64,000 nt of DNA from Olsenella sp. An290. Its GTDB lineage: Bacteria; Actinomycetota; Coriobacteriia; Coriobacteriales; Atopobiaceae. Where the stretch lies: positions 119,726 to 183,725 of the forward strand of contig NZ_NFIU01000003.1 of the NCBI RefSeq assembly GCF_002159535.1, given 5' to 3'. The translations under genes and the position numbers were made by a program. The number at the start of each line of letters is the position of its first letter. The first letter of the stretch is position 1. The notes below the pieces were generated by a model. That model had not been told where the DNA came from and did no database searches. It was given only the letters and a program-made list of their open reading frames with translations. Positions 8,841 through 17,024 of this stretch are shown one piece after another.

Positions 8841-8866
8841 CGGTCGCCGATGACTGGTTCTTCTCG

Positions 8867-8889
8867 CCCTGGCGCCACGCGTGCCAGGG
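8867..8889. other. Hairpin between fruK and ptsI
   Basis: CCCTGGC (8867-8873) pairs with GCCAGGG (8883-8889) across a 9-nt loop. There is no clean T-tract, so it may attenuate or process the message rather than terminate it. Confidence 0.35.
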
Positions 8890-8943
8890 TGTGAGGGTTT
8901 TGGGACAGGGCCGCTCTGGCGGCCAGAATGTAGGGGGAGACCT

Positions 8944-10647
8944 ATGTACGAGGGAGTCAACGCATCTGACGGCATTGGCATCGGCGTCGCCCGCGTCGCC
9001 GTGGAGCCCGACCTGAGCTTCACGCCGCACGCGCCGGAGGACGCCGGTGACGAGAAGCAGCGCTACGCCGCGGCCGTCGCCAAGTTCGTCGAGCAGACAA
9101 ACGCCCAGATCGCGCGCATGACCGAGACCGTGGGCGAGGAGGCCGCCGCCATCATGGGCGCCCACATCGAGTTTGCCGAGGACGAGGGTATCCAGGAGAT
9201 GGTCAACGGGTCCATCGAGAGCGGCATGTGCGCCGAGCAGGCCGTCTCCGAGGCGTACGACATGTACTACAACATGTTCGCCAACATGGAGGACGAGCTC
9301 TTCCGCGAGCGCGCCGCCGACGTGGCCGACGTCAAGACGGGCCTTCTCGCCGACCTGCTCGGCAAGGAGGTCGTGGACCTCTCCACCCTGCCCGAGAACT
9401 CCATCGTCGTGGTGGGCGAGCTCACCCCGTCCATGACCGCCGACATCGACAAGGACAACGTCGCCGGCATCGTCACCGAGACGGGCGGTCGCACCTCCCA
9501 CTCCGCCATCATCGCCCGCGCGCTGGAGATTCCGGCGGTCCTCTCCGTGGCCGACGTCACCAAGTCCATCAAGACCGGCGACATGGTCATCGTTGACGGC
9601 TCCCGCGGTCGCGTCCTCGTGAACCCGAGCGACGCCGACCTCGAGCACTACCGCGCCAAGGCCAAGCAGTACGCCGAGGAGAAGGCCGCCCTCGAGGCCT
9701 ATCGCGGCAAGCCGACGGTCACCGGCGACGGTGACGAGGTTCTTCTCGTCGCCAACATCGGCAACCCCGACGACGCCAACGTCGCGGCCGAGCACGACTG
9801 CGAGGGCGTCGGCCTCTTCCGCTCCGAGTTCCTCTTCATGGACGCCAAGGAGCTCCCGAGCGAGGACGAGCAGTTCGCCGCGTACCAGAAGGTCGCGCTG
9901 CGCATGAAGAACCAGCCCGTCATCATCCGCACGCTCGACGTGGGCGGCGACAAGGAGATCCCGTACATGGGCCTGCAGAAGGAGGAGAACCCCTTCATGG
10001 GCTACCGTGCGGTGCGCTACTGCCTCGCCAACCCCGACCAGTACAAGGTCCAGCTCACGGCCCTTCTGCGCGCCTCCGCCTTTGGCGACATCAAGATCAT
10101 GGTGCCGCTCGTCACCAACCTCGACGAGATCCGCCAGGTGAAGGCCCTCGTTGAGGAGTGCAAGGCCGAGCTTGACGCCCGCGGCGTCTCCTACAACAAG
10201 GACATCGAGGTCGGCACGATGATCGAGACGCCCGCCGCGTCGCTGATCGCCGACGACCTCGCCGCCGAGTGCGACTTCTTCTCCATCGGCACGAACGACC
10301 TCATCGGCTACACCATGTGCGCCGACCGCGGCAACGACAAGGTCGCCTACCTCTACGACGTGTACCAGCCCGCGGTCCTCCGCTCGCTCAAGCGCATCAT
10401 CGAGGAGGGCAACAAGGCCGGCATCATGGTCGGCATGTGCGGCGAGGCCGCAGCCGACCCGCTGCTCATCCCGGTGCTGCTCTCCTTTGGCCTGAACGAG
10501 TTCTCCGTGTCCGCCCCTTCGATTCTGCGCACGCGCCGCATCATCTCCGAGTGGACCAAGGCCGAGGCCGACGCCCTCACCGAGAAGGTCATGAAGCTCA
10601 AGACCGCCACCGAGGTCAAGGCCATGCTCCAGGCCGCCGCCCGCTAA
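8944..10647 (+). CDS. ptsI: PTS enzyme I (phosphoenolpyruvate-protein phosphotransferase)
   Basis: General cytoplasmic PTS component; it takes phosphate from phosphoenolpyruvate onto a His and passes it to HPr. 567 residues, the usual family length. Domains in order: N-terminal HPr-binding helical domain, swivelling phosphohistidine domain with GGRTSHSAIIAR (active His within TSH, near nt 9484-9519), then the PEP-binding barrel with GLFRSEFLF, DVGGDKE, GTMIETPAA and SIGTNDL, and the MCGEAAADP region holding the active Cys. ATG 8944 follows AGGGGGAGA. No ptsH lies next to it, so HPr is encoded elsewhere. Confidence 0.95.
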   Translation: MYEGVNASDGIGIGVARVAVEPDLSFTPHAPEDAGDEKQRYAAAVAKFVEQTNAQIARMTETVGEEAAAIMGAHIEFAEDEGIQEMVNGSIESGMCAEQAVSEAYDMYYNMFANMEDELFRERAADVADVKTGLLADLLGKEVVDLSTLPENSIVVVGELTPSMTADIDKDNVAGIVTETGGRTSHSAIIARALEIPAVLSVADVTKSIKTGDMVIVDGSRGRVLVNPSDADLEHYRAKAKQYAEEKAALEAYRGKPTVTGDGDEVLLVANIGNPDDANVAAEHDCEGVGLFRSEFLFMDAKELPSEDEQFAAYQKVALRMKNQPVIIRTLDVGGDKEIPYMGLQKEENPFMGYRAVRYCLANPDQYKVQLTALLRASAFGDIKIMVPLVTNLDEIRQVKALVEECKAELDARGVSYNKDIEVGTMIETPAASLIADDLAAECDFFSIGTNDLIGYTMCADRGNDKVAYLYDVYQPAVLRSLKRIIEEGNKAGIMVGMCGEAAADPLLIPVLLSFGLNEFSVSAPSILRTRRIISEWTKAEADALTEKVMKLKTATEVKAMLQAAAR

Positions 10648-10686
10648 AAGGGGACAGGTTTTTTCTCTCAGAGAGAATGGGACAGG
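10648..10686 (+). repeat. REP-like repeat R1
   Basis: Begins directly after the ptsI stop: GGGGACAGGTT, central TCTCTCAGAGAGA dyad, end TGGGACAGG. One of seven copies in the window. Confidence 0.85.
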
Positions 10687-10692
10687 CTATTG

Positions 10693-10724
10693 GACGGTGT
10701 CGCCCCGCGCGGCACCGTCTTTTC
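10693..10724 (+). terminator. Terminator of ptsI
   Basis: GACGGTG (10693-10699) pairs with CACCGTC (10713-10719), followed by TTTT. It lies between repeats R1 and R2. Confidence 0.75.
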
Positions 10725-10740
10725 TGCTAAAAGTGCTAAA

Positions 10741-10776
10741 AGGGGACAGGTTTTTTCTTTCAGAGAAAATGGGACA
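10741..10776 (+). repeat. REP-like repeat R2, left flank of RAYT gene
   Basis: Same design as R1: GGGGACAGG start, TTTCAGAGAAA centre, TGGGACA end. With R3 in inverted orientation at 11822 it brackets the transposase gene. Confidence 0.85.
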
Positions 10777-10805
10777 CCCCTTGCCGGCGCTCGCTTTCCA
10801 AGGAG

Positions 10806-10913
10806 CCTCTGCCTCGCGTCCTTCTCGTCGCGACCTTGTCGAGGGGCCTCTGCCTCGCGTCCTTCTCGTCGCGACCTTGTCGAGGGGCCTCTGCCTCGCG
10901 TCCTTCTCGTCGC
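10806..10913. repeat. 41-bp tandem repeat, about 2.6 copies
   Basis: Units start at 10806, 10847 and 10888, each opening CCTCTGCCTCGCGTCCTTCT; the first two are exact and the third is truncated. It sits in the leader between R2 and the transposase start. The rest of 10914-11020 shows no clear feature. Confidence 0.85.
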
Positions 10914-11020
10914 TCATTTGCGCGCGTGCAAACTCGTCCCAAATGTTGAAAACCGCTCCCATTGTTGAAAAGTCCTTCCAGACTGTTATGGTTAATGCCT
11001 GTCGAGGTCGGGGGGTCAAC

Positions 11021-11782
11021 ATGCCGAGATGTGCCAGGAGGGTCTCTGAGTCGGGTTACTACCATGTGATGCTGCGAGGAAACGGCCGTCAGGTCATCTT
11101 TGAGGATGACGCGGACCGCCGTGCGTTTCTGGAGGCGTTGGGCGAGGCGATGTCCTCGCGCGGCATTGAGATTGTTGCGTGGTGCCTCATGTCCAACCAT
11201 GTCCACCTGCTCCTGGCTGACCCCGGGGGCCGGCTGAGCGATGCCATCCATGCGATGACGACCAGCTACGCGGGCCACTTCAACCGGCGCTCCGGCCACG
11301 TCGGGTCGGTGTTTGCCGGTCGGTTCAAAAGCGTCCCCGTTGAAGATGATGCCCAGCTGCTCGCGGCCGTTCGATACATTCATGACAACCCTGTGAAGGC
11401 GGGGATTTGTGCGGTTCCGGACGAGTACCCCTGGAGCAGCTATCACGAGTACGTGGGCGAGCCGTGGATTGCCAGCGTCGAGACCGTCCTGGATTTGGTG
11501 GGCGGGATCGATCAGTTCGAGCGCTTCAGCCTTGCGCCGCGCCTGACCGGTTACTGCTTCATGCCGGGCGCGCGTGTTCCGGAGGAAGACGCGGCGGACG
11601 TTGCTCTCGCCGCGATTTACCCCGTATCGCTCGAGGACGTGAAGACGCTGGACGGTGAGGAGCGCGTTCGCGTGCTCTCCCTGATGCGCGACGCCGGGCT
11701 TTCCGTCAGACAGGTCGAGCGTCTGACGGGCGTGGGCAGGTACGCCATCGAGAAGAGCCTGCTGCTTGCGAGGGCCGGATAG
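11021..11782 (+). CDS. REP-associated tyrosine transposase (RAYT, Y1/IS200-like)
   Basis: Single-strand DNA transposase of the HUH/Y1 superfamily that processes REP-type hairpin repeats. Seen: HVHLLL metal-binding HUH motif near residue 60, a candidate catalytic Tyr in TSYAGHFNRR near residue 88, the conserved YIHDNPVKAG segment, and a C-terminal region ending SVRQVERLTGVGRYAIEK that looks like a helix-turn-helix common in this RAYT group. 253 residues from ATG 11021, preceded by GGGGGG; the longer upstream frame runs through repeats and is rejected. The gene is flanked by inverted copies of the repeat family it probably recognises (R2 and R3). Confidence 0.88.
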   Translation: MPRCARRVSESGYYHVMLRGNGRQVIFEDDADRRAFLEALGEAMSSRGIEIVAWCLMSNHVHLLLADPGGRLSDAIHAMTTSYAGHFNRRSGHVGSVFAGRFKSVPVEDDAQLLAAVRYIHDNPVKAGICAVPDEYPWSSYHEYVGEPWIASVETVLDLVGGIDQFERFSLAPRLTGYCFMPGARVPEEDAADVALAAIYPVSLEDVKTLDGEERVRVLSLMRDAGLSVRQVERLTGVGRYAIEKSLLLARAG

Positions 11783-11821
11783 CGGCTGCTCGCCCTGCGC
11801 CGTGGCTTTGCAGCCAGCTAA

Positions 11822-11858
11822 CCTGTCCCATTTTCTCTGAGAGAAATAACCCGTCCCC
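11822..11858 (-). repeat. REP-like repeat R3, right flank of RAYT gene
   Basis: Inverted copy: CCTGTCCCA start, TTCTCTGAGAGAAA centre, CCGTCCCC end, followed by T-rich sequence. Carries GGGACGGGTTA (read in reverse) rather than the ACAGG form, as at 30424. Confidence 0.85.
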
Positions 11859-11874
11859 TTTTTCTACCCTTTTT

Positions 11875-12801
11875 CTAGGGGAAGATGACGCGGAGGGCGG
11901 CGGGCACCACGTCTATCGAGAAGGACGTGCCCTCGATGCCCTCGCCATCGACCTGGCAGGGCGGGGCGGAGGCAAACTCGAGCTCGGCGTGGCGCACCTT
12001 GAGCGTCTCGATGACGCTTGAGCGGACGTGGCGGCCGTACTTTGCAAGCCCAAAGAGGGCGAGCAGCCGAGGCAGCGCAGGCTTGCGCACGTTGAGGCAG
12101 ACGTCGAGAAGCCCGTCAGCGGGGTCGGCGCCGGGGCAGATGAGGAAGCCGCCGCCGTAGCTCGGACCGATCTGGAACGCAAAGATGTGCGGCGAGAGCT
12201 CTCTGGGCTCGCCGCCGTCGAAGCGCGCCGTGCACGCAAAGCCCCTCTTCGCACGCGAGAGGATCTTAAGCCCAGAGGTCACGAAGAGGGCCTCTCCCTC
12301 CTGCGAGGTGTCGGCCGCCCGCCGCGCGGTGGTGTCGAGCGCAATCGCGGCGTCAAGCCCGAAGGAGAGGGTCTCGGCAAAGTAGGTTCCGTTGACTCGT
12401 CCAACGTCAACGGGCCTCTCGTGCCCTCGGACGATCTGTGCGAACGCGGCCTCGATGTCGTTTCTCGTCATGCCGAGGGTTCGGGCGTAGTCATTTCCGG
12501 AGCCGAGGGGCAGCACGGCGAGCCGGGGCCGGCGCTCTGCCGGAAGCGACATGAGACCGCAGACGACCTCGTGGATGACGCCGTCGCCACCGAGAACGAT
12601 GAGCGTGTCATAGCCCGCGGCGCACGCCGCGATCGAGGTGGCCTCGCCAGGCCTTGAGGTGAGGCGAACGTCGTAGCCGTCCGTTGCGGAAGAGTAGCTT
12701 CCCAGGAAGCGGCGGGCGAACTCCGCGCCCTGAGCGCCGCGCCCGCTGTGGGCAGCAGGATTTGCAACGAGCAGGGTGCGGCCGAGCGGGGAGGCTGACA
12801 T
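11875..12801 (-). CDS. Diacylglycerol/lipid kinase family protein
   Basis: Cytoplasmic or membrane-associated kinase of the DagK/YegS family, probably recycling diacylglycerol to phosphatidic acid. Seen: N-terminal NPAAHSGRG nucleotide-binding loop, the GGDGVIHEVV signature and LPLGSGNDYAR. 308 residues, the normal family length. The C-terminus has the expected beta-rich substrate-binding lobe ending with QVDGE. Monocistronic and divergent from the following tRNA genes. Exact lipid substrate is not readable. Confidence 0.85.
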   Translation of the reverse strand: MSASPLGRTLLVANPAAHSGRGAQGAEFARRFLGSYSSATDGYDVRLTSRPGEATSIAACAAGYDTLIVLGGDGVIHEVVCGLMSLPAERRPRLAVLPLGSGNDYARTLGMTRNDIEAAFAQIVRGHERPVDVGRVNGTYFAETLSFGLDAAIALDTTARRAADTSQEGEALFVTSGLKILSRAKRGFACTARFDGGEPRELSPHIFAFQIGPSYGGGFLICPGADPADGLLDVCLNVRKPALPRLLALFGLAKYGRHVRSSVIETLKVRHAELEFASAPPCQVDGEGIEGTSFSIDVVPAALRVIFP

Positions 12802-12846
12802 GTGCTGCCTTTCTCGAGGTTCTTCTCGGTGGCGTCCATTCTACGC

Positions 12847-12875
12847 TTGCCCGAGACGGCGCGCTCGCCTATACT
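12847..12875 (+). promoter_or_regulatory. Promoter of tRNA-Pro/tRNA-Gly
   Basis: TTGCCC (12847-12852), 17-nt spacer, TATACT (12870-12875), 14 nt upstream of tRNA-Pro. Confidence 0.7.
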
Positions 12876-12888
12876 TTCACCCTGCGAC

Positions 12889-12965
12889 CGGGGCGTGGCG
12901 CAGCTTGGTAGCGCATCTGCTTTGGGAGCAGAGGGTCGCTGGTTCGAATCCAGTCGCCCCGACCA
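12889..12965 (+). tRNA. tRNA-Pro(TGG)
   Basis: Acceptor CGGGGCG/CGCCCCG, anticodon loop TTTGGGA (anticodon TGG), GGTTCGAATCC T-arm, encoded CCA. Confidence 0.95.
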
Positions 12966-12970
12966 CGCAC

Positions 12971-13044
<74 letters not shown>

Positions 13045-13102
13045 GACAAAACAGCAGGTCAGACCTACAAAATGGTTTGACCTGTTTTCTTTTATCAATT
13101 AT

Positions 13103-13136
13103 ATGCGCAATGACGATGCGCAAAAAATGCGCAATA
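13103..13136 (+). promoter_or_regulatory. Putative integrase arm-binding sites, left end
   Basis: Three direct copies of ATGCGCAA(T/A) at 13103, 13116 and 13128 (spacing 13 and 12). A matching set with similar spacing lies at the other end (25541-25572). Confidence 0.6.
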
Positions 13137-13269
13137 TAGGCGTGATTGACCTCAGCGATAGACGCACGTCGCCCGTTCGCACCACCCCCCCCGTCGCGTC
13201 GGGGGAGGGGGAAAGATTGCAGACGGCGCGGACTCGCACGCGGGCATGGCCCGGACTTTCAGACTCCCC

Positions 13270-13452
13270 CTACCCCCTGCGCGCCCTGCGAAACAGCTCC
13301 TCCGTCACCTCGTCGGCCTCGCGCCGCCACGCCTCCACCTTCTCGGGCGGAGCTTGCAGCTTGCCCCGCCGTACCCTGCCCAGCTTGCCCATGAGGAAGC
13401 AGTTTCGGCGTTGCAGCGCCGCCGTGCTCATGGTCGCGTAGTCCTTGCCCAT
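13270..13452 (-). CDS. Small hypothetical element protein
   Basis: Not recognised. 60 residues, basic, starting MGKDYATMST; GAGGGG lies 6 nt upstream of this ATG. It is the last gene before attL and lies 138 bp downstream of the terminase gene, in the position where a portal gene would follow TerL in a complete phage. The 225 bp between it and the att core hold the arm-type repeats and a C-rich then G-rich tract, with no gene. Confidence 0.55.
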   Translation of the reverse strand: MGKDYATMSTAALQRRNCFLMGKLGRVRRGKLQAPPEKVEAWRREADEVTEELFRRARRG

Positions 13453-13590
13453 TTCATGCCCCTCTCTGAGCCTCTGAGCGCCGTTTCTAGGCCCGTTCAC
13501 AGCGCCTCGGTACCCGAGTGCCGGGAACGAGAGAAGGACGCCCCACGGCGGCCCTGAGCCGTGAGGCGGCGTCTGCTCGCCCGGTGGTCG

Positions 13591-15042
13591 CTAGTACACG
13601 ACGGCCTTTCGCCCCGGTCGCCTCTTGGTTGTCATGGCCTGCCAGTACGCGAGGGCGCACGCCTCTATGAGGGTCGCGTCCGCCCTCTCGGTGTCCTCGA
13701 AGCCGAAGCCGTCCTTTCCCAGCTTTCGCCTGACCGTCTCGGTTGCGGACTCGGTTAGCTGCTCCTGCCCGTAGTGCGTTAGGGCGCTCTCCCTCACGGC
13801 GTCAACGATCATGGCGTTCGCCGTGGCGGCGTCCCCGGCGCTCGGCGTGACTATCTTCCCCTTGGCGAGGCCGCCGTCCACCAGCTTCTGGATGAGGACG
13901 CCGGAGCCCGCCTTGCCGTCAACGGCGACGGCGGCGACCTTGTCTTTCCGGTCTAGAACCCACTTGGCGAACCACGCGACGCCGTGGGATAGCGGCCTAA
14001 CGTCTATGACCTCGACGTATGGCGGCTCACCGGTCGCCCTGAAACGCTCGTCCATGGGCCGCAGGCACACGGCCAGCGTCCCGCGCGTGCCGTCCGGGCT
14101 GAACTTCACGCCGACCGTGAGAAGCCCGTCCTCCGGCGGCTCGTCCGTCTCGCACAAGTCCCACGACCTGCGGTCTATGACGTGCTGTAGGACGCCGACC
14201 TCCGCGCCCCACCAGCCTAGGTACTCCCGCGCGAAGCTGTCCGCCGCCGTCTTGTCCGCCGCGTCCGCCATAACGTCCTCCCTGATTCGGTACCCCATGG
14301 CGGGGCAGCACTCGTACCAGCGCTCCGCGTCGTGGGGGTCGCCTATCTCCGTGGCCGCCCATTCGAGCCACCAGCCGCCGCCCAGCTCCCCCGCGTGGGC
14401 CTTCCTGTGGAGGTCGCGGAAAACGGTTCCCTTGCACTTGGGGTCTGGGGGCGTGCCTATGTAGATCATCTGCGGGTCGCCGCTGTCCGTCGCAAGCGTC
14501 GTGGGCTGCAAGGCGGACGCCTCCAAATCGTCCAACGTCTGCGCCTCGTCGACCACGATAACGTCATAGGTCTTGCCCCTCGAAACTGAGGTCGTGCGCG
14601 TGTTGAACTCGATGAACCCGCCGTTTGAGAAGTAGACCGCCTCGTTCCCCTGCGCCTGCTTCACGCCGTTGTGCGCAAGCTCGGCGGCGAAGTCCGGCGT
14701 ACCCTCCGCGAAGCTCTTGATTCGCTTGAACATCTCGCGCGTCGTTACGCCGTGGTGGGCCGTGTAGAGTACGGCCTTTCCCTCGACGGCGGCGCACCAG
14801 ACCGCATAGAAGCGGGCGGCGTAGCTCTTCCCGTTCTGCCTCGGGACGCTCAGGCCGATTGTCTTTGAGGCCGCCCGCCCCGCGCCGTCGCGGGCTAGGT
14901 AAAGCTCCAACTGCCGCGCCTGCCACGGCATGAAGCGCACGCCGTAGCTCTCGAACAGCCCCACGGCCTCGCCGCCCCTAGAGGAGGAGAAGCCGCCCAC
15001 GACCTCGAACGTAGGCTCCTGCCTGCCGTGCCTAGTCGCCAT
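13591..15042 (-). CDS. Phage terminase large subunit (TerL)
   Basis: ATPase/nuclease motor that cuts and packages DNA into procapsids. 483 residues, full length. N-terminal ATPase: Walker A-like PRQNGKS in GLSVPRQNGKSYAARF (near residue 50), Walker B VIVVDEAQ (near residue 145). The C-terminal nuclease lobe has VGVKFSPDG and AVDGKAGSG, supplying the acidic metal ligands. It overlaps the upstream TerS-like gene by 11 bp. Unusually, no portal or capsid genes follow, so packaging would need a helper phage's structural proteins. Confidence 0.9.
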   Translation of the reverse strand: MATRHGRQEPTFEVVGGFSSSRGGEAVGLFESYGVRFMPWQARQLELYLARDGAGRAASKTIGLSVPRQNGKSYAARFYAVWCAAVEGKAVLYTAHHGVTTREMFKRIKSFAEGTPDFAAELAHNGVKQAQGNEAVYFSNGGFIEFNTRTTSVSRGKTYDVIVVDEAQTLDDLEASALQPTTLATDSGDPQMIYIGTPPDPKCKGTVFRDLHRKAHAGELGGGWWLEWAATEIGDPHDAERWYECCPAMGYRIREDVMADAADKTAADSFAREYLGWWGAEVGVLQHVIDRRSWDLCETDEPPEDGLLTVGVKFSPDGTRGTLAVCLRPMDERFRATGEPPYVEVIDVRPLSHGVAWFAKWVLDRKDKVAAVAVDGKAGSGVLIQKLVDGGLAKGKIVTPSAGDAATANAMIVDAVRESALTHYGQEQLTESATETVRRKLGKDGFGFEDTERADATLIEACALAYWQAMTTKRRPGRKAVVY

Positions 15043-15262
15043 CGGCCACGGCCTTCCGGGCGGCTTGCAGCGGGTTCGCCGTCTGCGCCGTGGCGGCGTC
15101 CATGTCCTCTATCTGCTCCACGACCTCGATAAGGCGCTTGCTCAGGGCGGCCATGTCGCGCCCGCTGCTCGTGGCCTCTATCTGCTCCGCGATCTCGTCG
15201 CGCAGGGCAACCAGCATGTCACGCTTTTTGCCCTTCTTAGCTGCTAAAACGAGTTTGCCCAT
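15032..15262 (-). CDS. Putative terminase small subunit
   Basis: 76-residue mostly helical protein immediately upstream of TerL and overlapping it by 11 bp. Sequence MGKLVLAAKKG then LVALRDEIAEQIE, with SSGRDMAALSKRL, resembles short proteins found directly before TerL in actinobacterial prophages, where they are taken as TerS or its partner. No DNA-binding helix-turn-helix is obvious. ATG 15262 is chosen over 15283 because AGGAGG lies between them. Function rests on position and weak similarity. Confidence 0.6.
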   Translation of the reverse strand: MGKLVLAAKKGKKRDMLVALRDEIAEQIEATSSGRDMAALSKRLIEVVEQIEDMDAATAQTANPLQAARKAVADGD

Positions 15263-15364
15263 GGTGGGAAAACCTCCTATCACTGGCGAAAACGAAACCG
15301 GGCGGGGGCAGCGCTATGCCTCGTGGCGTGCCGTCGGCCATGGGGAGGACAAGCCCCCACACCC

Positions 15365-15703
15365 TCACCAAGCCCGCGAGTGCTTCAAGGGCTTTTGCTC
15401 CCGCACCTCGCCCTTGCTCTTGCGAAGCCCGTTGCCCCGCTTCTGGTTGCAGATTCGTTGTCGATGCACCGGGCGCACGTTGCGCGGGTCTAGCGCGCAG
15501 GCCGTGGCCGATGCGTAGCCGCCCTCCTCGAAGCGGCTGACCGGAACGATCTCGTCAAGCTCGAAGCTGAGCGGATGCCCGGCGGGAAGCGAGTAGTCTA
15601 TGGGCGCTCCACACAATGCGCAGGGCAGGCCCATTGAAGCGACGCGCCTTCTCAGGTCGCGCCGCCTCGTGCCGTTGGATACGCGCGGGTTGTGGCCGCC
15701 CAT
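15365..15703 (-). CDS. HNH endonuclease
   Basis: Small HNH nuclease, 112 residues. Zinc-binding CALCG near residue 29 pairs with a later C-N-Q-K-R segment; the core reads FELDEIVPVSR (metal ligands) then RNVRPVHRQRICNQKRGN. HNH genes next to TerS/TerL are characteristic of cos-type packaging modules, where they assist site-specific cutting. The start ATG follows the upstream gene's stop by 1 nt, so translation is coupled. Confidence 0.85.
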   Translation of the reverse strand: MGGHNPRVSNGTRRRDLRRRVASMGLPCALCGAPIDYSLPAGHPLSFELDEIVPVSRFEEGGYASATACALDPRNVRPVHRQRICNQKRGNGLRKSKGEVREQKPLKHSRAW

Positions 15704-15704
15704 G

Positions 15705-16115
15705 CTAGGCGACCTCGCTAGGCGTCGGGCATGGCGGCAGGCTGAACCTGTAGGGGACGGACTTCCACGCCTCGTGGAGAAGAGCGTCCGTCTTTGCCAG
15801 CGCGAGCAGGGCAGCGCCCTCCACGCTGTACGGCGCGCCCAGCGCGTAGCCCTCAACGTCGCCCACGAAGCGCCGCGCGGGCTCCGTCACGGCCTCGGCG
15901 TCGAAGCCCTCGCCGCCCTCCTCCACGAGAAGGCGGCACGCGGTGTCAAGGCGACCGTAGGCGACCTGAGCCACGGCGCGGCGCTCCTCCTCGTGCCGCT
16001 CGCCCAGCGCGTCGAAGCTCGCGGCGAAATCCGTCAGGGCCCGCTCGACCAGCGAGAGGGCGCGCTTTGCTCCTCCCCAGTTCCCGCCGCACTCGTTCTT
16101 GACGCTCCTAGCCAT
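15705..16115 (-). CDS. Hypothetical element protein, 136 aa
   Basis: Not recognised. Predicted helical soluble protein with a Glu/Arg/Ala-rich centre. It overlaps the upstream gene's stop by 8 bp and lies 1 nt before the HNH start, so it sits in one tight operon with the packaging genes. No motif suggests a function. Confidence 0.65.
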   Translation of the reverse strand: MARSVKNECGGNWGGAKRALSLVERALTDFAASFDALGERHEEERRAVAQVAYGRLDTACRLLVEEGGEGFDAEAVTEPARRFVGDVEGYALGAPYSVEGAALLALAKTDALLHEAWKSVPYRFSLPPCPTPSEVA

Positions 16116-16467
16116 TGTCCGCCCCCTTCCCGATGGGTCCGCACGCGCGGCCCATGAAGCTCTCTCGCCCCGTCAGATAGTTCGCCCAGTCGCGGGCAGC
16201 CGTCTTGAGGAGCGCGTAGGTAGCAAGCTCCCCGCGATCCAGCGGCAGGCTCCCGCACTCGCCGGCGATGCGCCGGAACGCCCCGGCGGTCACGTGGTCG
16301 CCCTGCACCTCGGCGTACTCGGCGGCCGCCTCGCACGTCTCGACGGCGGCGGCCCTGAGCCTGTCCGCAGCCTCGCCACGGCACGCCGCGCGGGCGGCCT
16401 CGAACATGTGCATACAAGCGGCCTTGAAGTCCGGCTCTAGCTCGGCGGCCACGGGCGGCAGCGTCAC
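16108..16467 (-). CDS. Hypothetical element protein, 119 aa, RDWANYL family
   Basis: Not recognised. It starts with GTG in a GTGA overlap with the stop of the next upstream gene. The C-terminal region RDWANYLTGRESFMG is a clear relative of RDWANYLKGYESILG in the neighbouring 185-residue protein, so the two share a domain. Ala/Glu-rich helical N-terminus with several Cys residues (C18, C27, C44 region) that do not form an obvious zinc motif. Confidence 0.6.
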   Translation of the reverse strand: MTLPPVAAELEPDFKAACMHMFEAARAACRGEAADRLRAAAVETCEAAAEYAEVQGDHVTAGAFRRIAGECGSLPLDRGELATYALLKTAARDWANYLTGRESFMGRACGPIGKGADNG

Positions 16468-17021
16468 GCGCCCACCTCCTCGCGCGGCACGCGCAGCGGC
16501 TCCACGGCGTTCCCGAGAATGGACTCGTAGCCCTTGAGGTAGTTCGCCCAGTCCCTGAGCACGACGCCCAGCCGCTTGTATCCCTCGCGTTCCTCGACCT
16601 TGCCGGATTCCGCCTTGAACCTCATGGTCTTGCAATCCGACTTGATGATCTCGAAGGCGTGGTAAAGCTGCTCGTCGCGCGTCGCGTCGAAGCCCTTGAA
16701 GCCCAGCTCGTGCGCCCGGTCGATAATGGCGCGGGCGGCCTGATGGTTCTTGCCCCACGACGCGAGCGCCCGCGAAACCTCGTCGGGTGTCACGTTCTCG
16801 CGCTCCCTGAGGAGCGCCACGTAGCGCTCGGCGTTGGCGCTCATGGGCTTAACCATGTCGTTCCCGATGCGCTCTAGCGCCCTGTCGCACGCCTCAATGG
16901 CCTTGCCGCGCCACGGACTCCACGCCTCGCCGTCCTCGCCTCGGCCACCGGCGGCCATGCAGTAGAACATGGCCTCCGCGACCTCCTTGAACTCGCGCTC
17001 CTTGAAGTCCTCGAACTCCAT
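16464..17021 (-). CDS. Hypothetical element protein, 185 aa, RDWANYL family
   Basis: Not recognised. Helical, charged protein beginning MEFEDFKEREFKEVAE and ending with the RDWANYLKGYESILG segment shared with the following gene. Tightly packed: 3 nt after the upstream stop and a 4-bp overlap with the downstream GTG. Paralogous neighbours of this kind may form a complex or target different partners of a helper phage, but nothing in the sequence shows it. Confidence 0.6.
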   Translation of the reverse strand: MEFEDFKEREFKEVAEAMFYCMAAGGRGEDGEAWSPWRGKAIEACDRALERIGNDMVKPMSANAERYVALLRERENVTPDEVSRALASWGKNHQAARAIIDRAHELGFKGFDATRDEQLYHAFEIIKSDCKTMRFKAESGKVEEREGYKRLGVVLRDWANYLKGYESILGNAVEPLRVPREEVGA

Positions 17022-17024
17022 GCG

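Noticed and set aside
10697..11020. N-terminal extension of the RAYT protein
   Set aside because: It would translate the REP repeat and the 41-bp tandem repeat. ATG 11021 has a G-rich ribosome site and matches family length.
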